From contig NC_061862.1 in assembly GCF_907164915.1 (NCBI RefSeq), forward strand, positions 61,133,068-61,197,067: DNA of 64,000 bases, given 5' to 3'. This document shows, in pieces, positions 1 to 10,402 of the stretch. A program made the translations under genes and the position numbers. The notes below the pieces were generated by a model. It was not told the DNA's origin. It searched no databases and saw only the letters and a program-made list of their open reading frames with translations. The DNA comes from Impatiens glandulifera. Lineage: Eukaryota; Streptophyta; Magnoliopsida; Ericales; Balsaminaceae. The stretch's first letter is position 1, and each line of letters opens with the position of its first letter.

Positions 1-1130
1 GTTGAGTAATAGACTGCCCCTACTTCCAATAAGGCATCATCTACAGCTGCTCAGCAGCTCCCTTCTTCTCCGTCTGAGAATCAGACTTCTAAGGTCGTTG
101 TGGAGATCTCATCAAACAAGGATATATTTGATGAGAGGTGATCCTCCCACAAGTCCAAACAATCAGCCTCCCTCAAATCTAAACGATCTTCTACTTCTTC
201 ATCCAAGAAATCCATCTCTAATAAAACTCTCAGTTCTGAAGAGGTTTTGGGATTTATCAAGGATCTATGCGACGAGATTGAAGCGTAGATAGTGAGTCTC
301 GAGCTATGATCAATGTGAATCGAGCCTCATCTCCAAATAAAGAACCAGAGTCGTCTTCCATTCAAGTAAATATTCGAGCCTCCCCTATTTGATTTGTCCC
401 AACTGGCTCCCATATTGTCTCTTCTACTCCCACTTTCTCTAAGACGTCTTCTCGGGGAACCATCGATCTCCGGAACTTCATTATGGAAGTTCGTGCGCCT
501 ATGCAGCAAAGCATCAATTTAATATTCGATAAGTTGGAGATTTTAGAAGAGCGGGCTACTTTGAATTCAAAGGCCTCAGTCGATGTTGTTGCGATGCAAG
601 CAAAAGTTTTTAAAGATACATCGAGGACTTCGGTTGAAGTATCGATGATGAGGAATCAGTTGATCTGGATGAAGTCATCTCTAATCAAGACCTCCTTTGA
701 TATTTACAATGAAACAAGGTCTTCAATGAATATGTTCGCCCTTCAGTTGCTCGAAATATCAAAATCCCTCAAGATAGTAGAAGCTGAACGAATCGAATAT
801 GTTAAAGCAATCGCTCAACGCTTTTAAGCTGAATAGATGTCGTTGTTAAAGTTGTCGACCTTACTACTGATAATGTTAAAAGGGGGAATGTAGCAATCGA
901 GGGGGAAGAGGTGAAAGTAATACTTGCGGTCGGGGCACTCGTTCCAAGAGGAAGCAAGACCGTGGAGGAAGTCGAGGAAGAAAAAGTCATTGGCAAAGTC
1001 TTCTCTTCGGCAAAACCAAAGACGGTCAAAACAAAGGCTGAAGCTTCAAAAATTAAAAAGGGGGGAATCTCAAACATTGTATATTTTATGTATTTCATAT
1101 TTATACAAAGTTCTTATTCACTTTTAATTG
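1..1130 (+). mobile_element. Internal region of an LTR element (LARD-like), truncated by window start
   Basis: Plus-strand reading frames at 2-292, 483-827 and about 911-1130 are separated by stops and lie just upstream of an LTR beginning near 1241. The 483-827 frame (114 aa) is helical and charged, rich in Glu, Lys and Ser, and looks like coiled coil; I recognise no integrase, reverse transcriptase or protease. An A/G-rich stretch at about 1055-1066 and another at 1160-1172 are candidate polypurine tracts. I infer the 3' internal part of a non-autonomous element, or a decayed gag or captured gene. No function is assigned. Confidence 0.45.
483..827 (+). pseudogene. Coiled-coil-like ORF inside the LTR element
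   Basis: An uninterrupted 114-codon frame starting with ATG at 483. It contains alternating hydrophobic and charged residues, with repeated Met, Ser and Lys, and no cysteine or histidine motif. The frame seems open upstream of the ATG back to about 390, so the ATG may be internal to a longer former ORF. Beyond 827 the same polypeptide style continues in another frame to about 1100, which suggests frameshift decay. I do not recognise the family. It could be a gag-like protein or a host gene fragment carried by the element. Confidence 0.35.
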
Positions 1131-1240
1131 CGTAATTTTAACTTAGTTTTAACATCATCAAAAAAGGGGAAATTATTATATCAAGTTAAATAAAGAAAAA
1201 GGAAAATTAATTAAAAGAGAAATAAATAATTAAGGAAAAA

Positions 1241-2915
1241 TGTTTTAATTAATTTAAATGAACTTAGGTGAATAAGTTTAAATCAATACGACATAGTTTT
1301 AATGATGTGTTCGTGAACAAAACTAAGTTTTGTAAATTTTCTATGCGCAGGTACGTCTGAAGAAGTGCGCGAGCAGACGTCTTACATCAACAGGCGTTTT
1401 GGTCTGAAGAAGTGCGTGAGTAGGCGTCTCACTTCAATAGACACCCTAGTCTAAAAAAGTGTGCGAGCAGACGTCTCACTTCAACAGACGCCCTGATCTG
1501 AAGAAGTGCGCGATCAAATGTCTCACTTTAACAGACGTCATGGTCTGAAGAAGTGTGCGAGCAGATGTCTCACTTCAACAAACGCCCTGGTCTAAAGAAG
1601 TGCGCGACCAGACATCTCACTTCAACAGACGTCCTGGTTTGAAGAAGTGCGCGAGTAGACGTCTCACTTCAATAGACACCCTGGTCTGAAGAAGTGCGCG
1701 AGCAGACGTCTCACTTCAACAGACGCCCTGGTCTGAAGAAGTGCGCAAGTAGACGTCTCACTTCAATAGACGCCCTAGTCTGAAGAAGTGCGCGAGCAGA
1801 CGTCTCACTTCAACGAGCGCCCTAGTCTGAAGAAGTGCGCAAGCATACGTCCCACTTCAACAAACGCCTTGGTCTGAAAAAGTGTGCGAGTAGACGTCTC
1901 ACTTCAACAGACGCCTTGGTCTGGAGAAGTGCGCGAGCAGACGTCTCACTTTAATAGACGCTCTGGTTTGAAGAAGTGCACGAACAGACGTCTCACTTCA
2001 ACAGACGCCCTAGTTTGAAGAAGTGTGAGCAGACGTCTTACTTTAACAGCCGTCTAAAGAAGCGTTTGTCTGTCTGATATGCTCATTAGCATAACAGACA
2101 ATAGTGCTCGTTATCAGAAGTCTGTCAAGTCATCTTAAACCGCTTAACTTCCAAGTACTCAAATATTCCTTTAGTCCGTGTTCTACTTTTCAGTAAACCT
2201 CGTTCTACCTAATATTCTACAGTACAATCTGGTACGCCACGATCCAATGAATATATATTCTTATGTATGATCTAGTACACCTGGCGTACATCTAACGGAA
2301 AGCTAACACGTATCCAAGAGAAAGATTTGATTGTTGCTACACTTAAATATAAAAGGTGATCATAGTACAACATCGAATCTCTCGCTTCTCCCATTTGAAT
2401 GAATTAAGAATTGCTTAGCGGTGTGATTACTTTCTCTCAAAGATTTATCTGTATTTCACTGAGCTAAGTTAAGCTATTGTTTATTGTTTTACCTGAGTGT
2501 ATTTTCAGCATTGTAAGTTAAACAGAACTTTGTCGGTTCAACAGAGTGATAGCTATGAGTTTAGAAACAGACAGTTGTTAAGTCATGTGTTTCTTACTAG
2601 GTTTGTGTAGTTTCTATACGAATCTAAGTCTTCTAGTAAAAAAACTTTCTGGAAACAGAAGAAGGGTGACATAGGAGTTTTATCTCCGAACATTCATAAA
2701 ACTCCTTGTGTTATTTCATTTCTTCATCTTACAATCGTTTATATGTTGTTTCAAATCTAGCAACCATTTCTGCCCTTGAATTCGTTCAAGAGTTTGCGAC
2801 GATTTGCGAAGAATAAAAACAGATTTTCATTTCTAACAGAATTAAAATCGAATTGAAAGTTATAATAAACACAACAATATTCAATCCCTTACTATTGTTG
2901 TACCCGATCCTAACC
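1241..2915 (+). mobile_element. LTR carrying an internal minisatellite (3' LTR of the left element)
   Basis: The sequence from TGTTTTAATT at 1241 to GATCCTAAC at about 2914 is collinear, in opposite orientation, with the solo LTR at 54375-55895. Shared landmarks are the AACTTA..AATAAGTTTAAATCAA block, the GATGATGTG block, the minisatellite, a TATA-like AAATATAAAAGG at about 2346, the GAAGAAGGGTGACATAGGAG block near 2660, and the terminal ATCCTAAC. The last part, CTATTGTTGTACCCGATCCTAAC, looks like the usual end of a Ty1-copia LTR before a primer binding site. No primer site or internal domain follows it, so this is the 3' LTR or a remnant. Confidence 0.7.
1355..2065 (+). repeat. Minisatellite, about 15 copies of a 47-bp unit
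   Basis: Units start about every 47 bases (1359, 1404, 1451, 1498, 1545 and on to 2015) with the core GTCTGAAGAAGTGCGCGAGC followed by AGACGTCTCACTTCAACAGA. Each unit contains an imperfect inverted repeat: GTCTGAAGAAGTG against CACTTCAACAGAC. Units differ by scattered substitutions and mostly keep length. The array sits upstream of the TATA-like element of the LTR, i.e. in the U3 part. Confidence 0.93.
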
Positions 2916-5390
2916 GACTACTTTCTAGGGTTGAAGTTTTCAAAGTTTAATGTTCTATTTGATTTTAAAAAAAAATTTTGAGGGTTCCATTTAGTTTGTA
3001 ACGATTGTGTTTTATAAAGGAAATCAATTTTATTCATTAATCTCAATGTCCGTGACTATGTCGCTCAACTATGTTCAATAATAATTATTATATATTTGGT
3101 AAGTTATAAATTTGTTTGAAGTTCAACTTATCAAATTAATTTATTTTGTTTAATAATTTCATCTTAACCTAATTTACTATTTAAATTTAGAAGCTTTCTT
3201 CTAAATAAATGTTGCTTTATTGAATGATAGTTATTATATATTTGATAAGTTATAATTTTATTTGAAATTCAACTTCTCACACTAATTTATTTGGTTCAAT
3301 AATTCTTCAACTAATCTAATTTACTATTCAAATTCAATTACCTTATTTTTTATTATTTTTTATTAATATTATGTCTTATTGTTAAATACATTCTAAATCT
3401 AATTTTTATATATTTAAATTATTATTCTTATATAATATATTATAGTACAATACTACTATATAATCAATGTTATATTGACTTAATATTTATATAAATGTTT
3501 ATTTAATACATAATTTAAAATATTTTAATAATTATTACAATAACTTAATAATTAATAAAAAGAATTACAATCATCTTATTATAAAATTATTGAGATACAC
3601 TCTATAAATTTATTGGCTACATCTTTCACAAAATTATAGTCTTTCTAAGTTATTCATTTTAGTTGGAATTTATTAATTTAAAATTTTACAAATTATAATA
3701 AAATATAAAAAAAATATATAATTAAAGTTATGATAATAATTCTAATATAATATATAAAAATTATAATTTAATATAAATAAGTTATAATATTTAAAATAAA
3801 TTATAATCTATCATAATTATAACTGTACGTAAATATAGATATAAAAAATAGAAATAATTAAATTTAAAATATATTAATAGGAATATAAAATAATATAATA
3901 TAAAAAATAAATTATAACTGTATAAATATAGATATAAAAAAAATTTAATTATTAAATTTAAATACTATTTAATAATATAAAAAATAAAAGAAGTGAGATT
4001 GATTAATAAACTATGTTTTGGGAATATAAACTTTAATCGAAGTTAATTTGAGAAACTTTGGACAATGATCCTAGTAAGAAGAGGAGGAGAGCTCGGACAA
4101 TGATAATAAGAGCATGCCTTCCTTGACCAGACTCTTAGGTTGTCCTTTATCTTTAACTGTATCAATATCTAATTACATTGGTAAAAAAAAATTCACTTAA
4201 ATATATATAAATTAGTGTTTTATTTGTAAACTAAAGAAGTCTTTTTAGATAATAAAAAAGAAGATTGAATTTGGTCAATATAATATTGGTAGGATCGAAG
4301 TTCTAAATGAACTTTATTATTAGTAATTTTTAGTTATAGACTGGGTTGTTCTTGTTAGTTTGCTTAAACTTGTTAGGCTTACTCTTTACCCTATGGGTAG
4401 CTTTGCTGGAATAAAATGTGTAGGCTCTATCTATTTAGAATTAATTTATGTTTAAATTAAGTTCTATATTTGCAAAGTTGTAAGTTGTAACCTAAGATTT
4501 GATAAATAAGTAAATAAATGAATCATTATTTTATAAAATATTTATAGAATAGGATTACCAAAAACACGTACATTATTAGTTGAGCCTTTATAAATATAGT
4601 TTGCTGGGATGCAAGTTGTTACTTTGCTTAAAAGATTCAATCTATGCTCTTATTTAATTAAGATCATTGGGATTGAAGACAAATTGCAAACAACCCAATA
4701 ATAGTTCTCAGTGGTATTGAAAGGAAGTTGTAATTGAATGAAGAAGTACCTACATTTGAGAGTCAATAGCTAGAGAGATAATTATGTTAGTATTGAGTTA
4801 CACATAGATGATAGATAGATAGATAGTCCAAATCCCCAAAGAAAAGAAAGAGTAACTAATTAATTAATTAATTAATATGTAGCCCACAATCTTATAAGGC
4901 AACCCTAAACCGGGTGTCTTTATCTGAAATATGTAAAACCCTAAAACATTACATTTGTGTCATTCCCAAGAAGATCCGGCAGGGCACGATCGTCTCTTCA
5001 GATGCCGGCGGCGCCGAGTTCTCATAATTCTTCATGTTTTTCAGAGACTGCGATGCACCATTAACAATACGCATGTTATATTATTATTATTATTATTTAT
5101 ACATTTCTCCTCTATCACTCTACTCTACCTAATTCTAGTCAGTCCTATATATAATTATTCTTTAAATTTTAAAAAAAAAAAAAAATACAAAACAATGGGT
5201 TGAGAATCTCAAGTCGTTGAGATAAACATAAAATTGGCTCAGGGAGGAATTAAGTGACTGTTTCACTTAATTTAACATTAATCAGTATTCATTATTACAA
5301 TTTAATAAATTTATTAAGAATTTATTTTCAGAAAAAATTATAAATAAAAAAAAAAGTGAACATATAAATGATCATTATGTAAAAGTATAT
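2916..5390. other. AT-rich intergenic region upstream of the homeobox gene
   Basis: No convincing gene. Very AT-rich from 3060 to 4010. A block at about 3078-3170 is repeated at about 3228-3310 (TTATTATATATTTGGTAAGT against TTATTATATATTTGATAAGT), an imperfect tandem duplication of roughly 150 bp period. Simple repeats: (GATA)n near 4809-4827 and (TTAA)n near 4858-4876. A short GC-rich patch at 4970-5020 holds no recognisable domain. Confidence 0.6.
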
Positions 5391-5393
5391 GGT

Positions 5394-5490
5394 CTATATA
5401 TAAAGGAGATAAGCTAGTACTAGCAATTACCATTTGCTGGATACTTACTGATCACACTACTCCATATATTCTCTCTCTCTCTCTCTCTTT
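5394..5490 (+). promoter_or_regulatory. Probable core promoter of the WOX2-like gene
   Basis: A TATA box CTATATATAAAGG lies at 5394-5406, about 115 bases before the ATG. A CT microsatellite at about 5470-5494 falls in the predicted 5' UTR, a common plant core-promoter/leader arrangement. Assigned from position only. Confidence 0.6.
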
Positions 5491-5518
5491 CTCTTTAATT
5501 AAAACCCTAGAAAATTAA

Positions 5519-6199
5519 ATGGTCGACGGTGGCAGTGAGGCGGCGGCGGAGAGTAATTCGAGGTGGACACCGACGAAGGAACAGATAAGCATGCTTGAGT
5601 GTCTCTACAAGCAAGGGATTAGAACTCCGACGACGGATCAGATTCAAGAAATCACGAAAAGGCTCAAAACCATAGGCAACATAGAGGGCAAGAATGTGTT
5701 CTATTGGTTCCAAAATCACAAAGCCCGACTAAGACAGAAGCAGAAACAACAGCAGCAGCACCACCATCGTCTCACTTACTTCCGACGCCAGCTTCTTCTT
5801 CACAATCATCCTCTTCCTCCTACAAGTAATAATTCTTTCTTTTTTGATTAAGCAAGTTATTATAATTAAAGTGAGAGGATTTGAGTGATGTGATTAATTT
5901 GATTTACAGACTACAAATATGTTATGCAAGTGAATGATTTTGGAATGAACAAGTTTGCAATTCCCTCCCAATGCACAAGTTTGAACATGAATAATACTAT
6001 TAATAGCAGCACCACTACCAACTTGAGAAGTAGAAGAAGAAGTACTGTTGAAGTTTTGCCCTTGTTCCCACTTGAACCTAGCGGCACCTTGAGAGAGAGA
6101 TCAACCGTCACCACCGCCCCCGCCGCCGCGGCAACAATATCACCACCGGAGGAGAAACCCTACTTTGATTTCTTCAACATGAAGGGATCATCTAGCTAG
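5519..6199 (+). CDS. WOX2: WUSCHEL-related homeobox protein, WOX2-like
   Basis: A nuclear transcription factor of the WUS clade. In the family, WOX2 acts in apical-lineage patterning of the embryo. Predicted exons are 5519-5825 and 5910-6199. The donor is CAA|GTAATA and the acceptor TTTACAG|AC, and phase is kept, giving 198 aa. The homeodomain is at residues 15-79 ([20 protein letters not shown] at its start, [15 protein letters not shown] at its end), closest by eye to WOX2 because of the TPTKEQ and RQKQKQ signatures. A Gln/His tract follows (74-83). A WUS box VLPLFPL sits at 151-157 in exon 2. The Leu at residue 71, in KARLRQ, is unusual; most relatives have Gln or Glu there. The protein is shorter than Arabidopsis WOX2 (about 260 aa). 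WOX2 is preferred, but another WUS-clade member is possible. Confidence 0.85.
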
Positions 6200-7945
6200 A
6201 GATGGAGATCTTTCTTGGTGTTTTGTGTTTTCAGATGTTTAATTTTATTATGTCACAATGAATCATGCATGCATTCGGTTATTTTATTTTTATAAACTAT
6301 AATTTGCTGGTTTGATTGATATAATCTTATGCATCCAGATCATGTATGTGGTTTCTGTATTGGAAAAATAATATAGAAATTAAACAAGGGAGATGATCAG
6401 ATGGAATTAATTGAACATATATACTAAATATATACACCTTTAAACTATGAATTCAGATGATTTAAGTTTCTTCACTTGTGGTAAAGCCCTTGACCAAGCT
6501 CTGACAAATTATGTCCTAGCAACTTGATATCGATCAGTGAGATGCAGCTGTTATATATGTTTTGACAACTTATATTAGCTAGCTGAAATGGTACAAGTTT
6601 TTAATTCTTTACCTAATTTGTGTTCTTGTGTTAATTTTGTGTACTTATATCACACTTCATGTCATCAACCACTCTAATTATATATTATAGTAACTCATCC
6701 ATCTCCCATTATCACATACTAAATCTACCATAACTTTTTAAATCCACCTAATGCATTCTTATTATAGTAATTATATGAGTAACAGTTTTTATGGTAAATT
6801 ATGTAAGAAAGATGGGTGATATAATAAATTAAGCCTTTCATGAGTTCCTTATTAATTTAGTAGTCTTTCTGTAAAAAAGAAAAAGAAAAAAGGACAACTG
6901 GTATGTTTCTATATTACAATAATCTCACCCCAAACATTATACATTTATGTAATTGTGTTTTGTTAAGAAATACGTCGTGGAGCTCAAAGCCGAGTTGTAG
7001 ATTCACAACTTTTTTAAGTTATCGAGTAAAGTTTAGTTAAAGTTAATTGTGTTGATAATTTAAATTAATAATGTAATTATATTGACGAAAAATGAAACTC
7101 ATTAAATAGTTAATAATGAATCTTATTTAAGAGATAAAATGTTTCAAGTTGATTATTACTATAAACAATTTAATATGAGAATAAATGGTAGGTGTCTTTC
7201 ATATAATTAAATCATAAAATAATTTTTTGAAACCAAGACCATCAAGTTTAAACATTAATTTTTACTTAATAATTAATATTTTATGACAATCATAATTTTA
7301 GAAAAATTGTTATAGTTAAAATTTAAAAAAACAGACTTTTTCGGTTTAGTAAGATATCATGGTTAAAATTGTGATATTATTTTATTTTATTTTGCATAGA
7401 TATCAAATTATAATGTGATTGTTGATAACTTTCTCTGATTCCCTGAATCCAAACCTAAAAATAAAGATTATATATTTGAGATAGGCCCTTTAATTAACCT
7501 TTTGTAAAGAAAATAAAAAATTACAAGAGGACAACTTTAGTAAGTAGACAGTGTATTTATAAAACCGAGAAAGGGAGGTCCTCTTAGGTAAATTTCACGA
7601 AAAGATACCAATAAGAGGTGAAATTCAAGGTTAATAATATTTGCAAAACTGATATTTTGAACATGTAAAATGTCTATATTGTCTTGTGCGTCACACGAAT
7701 ATATATATATATAATGTGTGATGCGAATATGTATACAATTCGCGTCACGAACTATATAATTCGTGTCATATGACTATATTTTGTTTAAATAGAATATTTC
7801 AAGTACATGAATATATTTAAGACATCCTGTCAAGTTCGTAGACAAATTTAGTATTATTCACATTTATAAGACCGGAAAGGGATGCCCAGGATGTGATTTT
7901 TTTTATAAAATTAACTTAATCAAAGTTTGGGTAACTCTATGTCAT
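6200..7945. other. Intergenic region downstream of the homeobox gene
   Basis: The 3' UTR and polyadenylation signals (e.g. AATAATATAG near 6368) are expected at 6200-6400. The rest is AT-rich without coding potential. A 26-base direct repeat, ATTTATAAAACCGAGAAAGG at about 7556 and ATTTATAAGACCGGAAAGGG at about 7862, brackets a MITE-like segment. Confidence 0.5.
7585..7858. mobile_element. MITE-like insertion, weakly supported
   Basis: A segment of about 275 bp lies between two similar direct repeats (about 7556 and 7862). It starts AAATTTCACGAAA, like the MITE at 23918, and its interior holds short palindrome-rich stretches such as GCGTCACACGAATATAT and ATTCGCGTCACGAACT. Terminal inverted repeats are not clear, so membership in the same family is only a suggestion. 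Confidence 0.3.
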
Positions 7946-7984
7946 CACTTACCCTACTCAATTGTTACAAAAAATTACGTTACA

Positions 7985-8310
7985 GAAACTTCACAGGTAT
8001 CAATAACGGCGTTCGAAAACCGTTACTGATAGTCATGGAATAACAGTAACGGTTCTAGCCGTCTAAAAACCGTCACAGAAACAACGCTAGCATCTGTAAC
8101 GGTTTTCGAAAACCGTTACAGATAGTAATGGAACAATAGTAACGGTTTTAGCCGGCTAAAAACCGTTACTGAAAGACTATCTGTAACGGTTTTCGAAAAC
8201 CGTTACAGATGCTAGCGTTGTTTCTGTGACGGTTTTTTATTTGTTAAACCGTTACAGTTAGATTTATAGTAACGATTTTTGAAATTATTAAACCGTTACT
8301 AAACCCTAAT
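7985..8310 (-). repeat. 3' subterminal repeat array of element A
   Basis: At least ten copies of GTAACGGTTTT in both orientations, many arranged as GGTTTTCGAAAACC palindromes. A larger inverted repeat has arms of about 65-75 bp at 8078-8140 and 8166-8240, sharing ACGCTAGCATCTGTAACGG. Such subterminal arrays are the known binding platform of CACTA accessory proteins. Confidence 0.85.
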
Positions 8311-8582
8311 AGTTTTTTGTTTTTTTTACAAATTTTTACCTATTTAAAACCTCAATCATCAATAACCAATAACCAAAAACCAAAAAGCACACAATCATCA
8401 ATAACCAAAACCCAAAACTACAATCATTAATTCAAAACAATAATCATCCACAAACTACAATCCATCCAAAAACTACAATCATATCACAAATTCACAAAAC
8501 CATTAATTAACGTATTTCAAATTACATTTCAACTAACCAGAATTGAAATGGGAAAGCGACGATCAAGTGAAGGGGATCATCT

Positions 8583-10328
8583 CTAAGTAGGAGGGGCATC
8601 ATCTCGAGTGGGAGGGGCAGGTGGAAGTTGATCACGGGGAATCCTGGATAATAAGAAGTTCATCGTCGATCTCATCTCAAGCATTTCATCCCGCATTCTC
8701 TCACGCTCCCTTCGAGCTTCTTCACGTTCATCTTCACGCTGCATCAATAACTCTTCGCGCTCCATTTCACGTTGCCTTTGTGCTTCCTCACGCTCCATTT
8801 GACGCTCGATTAAGGCTTCTTTGCGCTCTCTCCGTGACTGAAGCTTCTCAGCTTCACGCTCCTCTCGCATCTTCTGTATCTCCTCAAGTAAAAGTGCGTT
8901 TTGCGTGTCACTGCGCTGTGTGCTAGTACCACCACGAGCATCAGGTCTAAAAGATCTTGGTGTTACACCGGAGCCCAAACCCACAACTCGCCCATGTCCC
9001 TGAGACCCGAATGCGCACTCAGCCAACTGCAATTCATTTCTATTCGGGTCTTCTTCTATAGCAGTTCGCAAGGCAGTCTACAAACACAAATTACATTTGA
9101 TTACATACATACATATGATAAATAAAAGAAATATAACTAATAAGCACGACTTACCACTTTTTCTTGAATAATAGGGGGAACCTCCGAATTTGGATCTTGT
9201 AGAGTTGGTTTTGTTGTATGAGTGTGCAGAAATAATTCCGCAAAATTAGGCGACGTACCGGTAGTCTTCTCCTGTACAAATTTAATTATTAATAAAAACG
9301 TAATAACATTATAAACTTTGTTATTCAATGATAAAACGAACCATTTGCTTCTCCACTTGCGAAAATGAGATGCTGCCCGCATGATTCTTGTACACAACAT
9401 GCGACCTATTTTGCGCATTCACAACACTTGTTTTCTGCTAATAAGAAAACATTTGTGTTTAATGAATGATTAATGTAAGAGCTATTTATAAACACATTAA
9501 TTTACCTTGAATTCCGGCGTGAGAAAGCGACGATCAAGTATATAATTCCAATCACTAATTTCGATCTCGGGAGGGGGATTTGCCCTAATCGCTTGCTCGT
9601 CACCTTCACGGGATTTAATGTACATGGTGTTCCAATGACATCTCCATCTATCCCATAATTTGTTGGCTTGAAATAAACTTTGTCTTCGATAGTTGTTGAT
9701 GTCATCCCCCACAGCCACAAAAGGATCCTAAATAGTAAACATTAAAATACGATTATAGATTGTGTTGAATACATAATGGACTTAATAATATAAAAAGTTA
9801 CCGTGATAGCCATCCATATGTGATCTAGCTGTGTGGAGCTCAGGTCCGACCAACGCAAAGTCCTATGAGGTAGTGCATTGGAGTCTCGAATGACACTCCC
9901 AATATGCCTCGACCAAGCTGTCCTATTCTCGCACATTGGTTTACCATCAACAGGGTTAAATTGTAGAGTCATCTTTTGCCCCGCTTGCAATCTACCAACA
10001 GTTTTATTCTTGTTCTTGCCCCGTCTCCTTCTCGAAATAGATCCTAAAATTAAACAAAAAATTATATAGGATCACAACAACTAACTTAAGCAAAAACACA
10101 AGTACCTCCATCTTGCTCCTCAGACGGGGGTTGTGTCTCATCATCATCATCATCACCGGGGATAGTGTTGGGTACACTATCAACATTCATAACATCATCA
10201 AGGTCCAAATCAATTTCCCCGATAGAGTTACACAATTGCACGGGATCTTCTGAATGCTCCTCGGTCCTTCGTACAAGGTCGTGTAGCGCGCTGCTTAAAC
10301 TCTTACCTTGCATTCTTTTAGGTGCCAT
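8583..10328 (-). CDS. CACTA second gene (TNPA-like, plant transposase Ptta/En/Spm domain)
   Basis: Probable DNA-binding partner of the transposase, acting on the subterminal repeats. Six exons with GT-AG borders can be read: 10328-10106, 10043-9802, 9727-9506, about 9422-9344, about 9268-9155 and about 9071-8583. The N-terminus has an acidic Asp-rich stretch (DDDDDETQPPSEEQDGG). The middle holds the Transposase_24-type region, with conserved KLWDRWRCHWNT and NRSHVVYKNHAGS. The C-terminus is a long Arg/Glu/Met coiled coil of repeated ERxEEAxREREM type, followed by a Pro-rich tail. No stop or frameshift was seen in these exons, unlike the copy in element B. The first-exon ATG is at 10326-10328. 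Exon edges 4-6 are approximate. Confidence 0.78.
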
Positions 10329-10402
10329 GATAGCTGAAAATATTGAATGTAATGTTTATAAGACAAATTTACAAGTAACCCTTCATAGAAATTAATTCAA
10401 CC

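Noticed and set aside
1355..2065. CRISPR-like array of regularly spaced repeats
   Set aside because: The whole unit repeats, with no unique spacers, and the setting is a plant LTR; it is a minisatellite.
4955..5203. Small ORF of 82 codons upstream of the homeobox gene
   Set aside because: No domain, low-complexity C-terminal end rich in Leu, Ile, Tyr and Lys from AT-rich DNA; no splice or promoter support.
8006..8305. MicroRNA precursor, because of the near-perfect hairpins
   Set aside because: The hairpins are built of the element's own subterminal binding motif and occur at all preserved ends of both elements; no distinct mature-like region.
8621..8926. Plus-strand ORF of 101 codons
   Set aside because: Shadow of the repetitive Arg/Glu coiled coil on the other strand.
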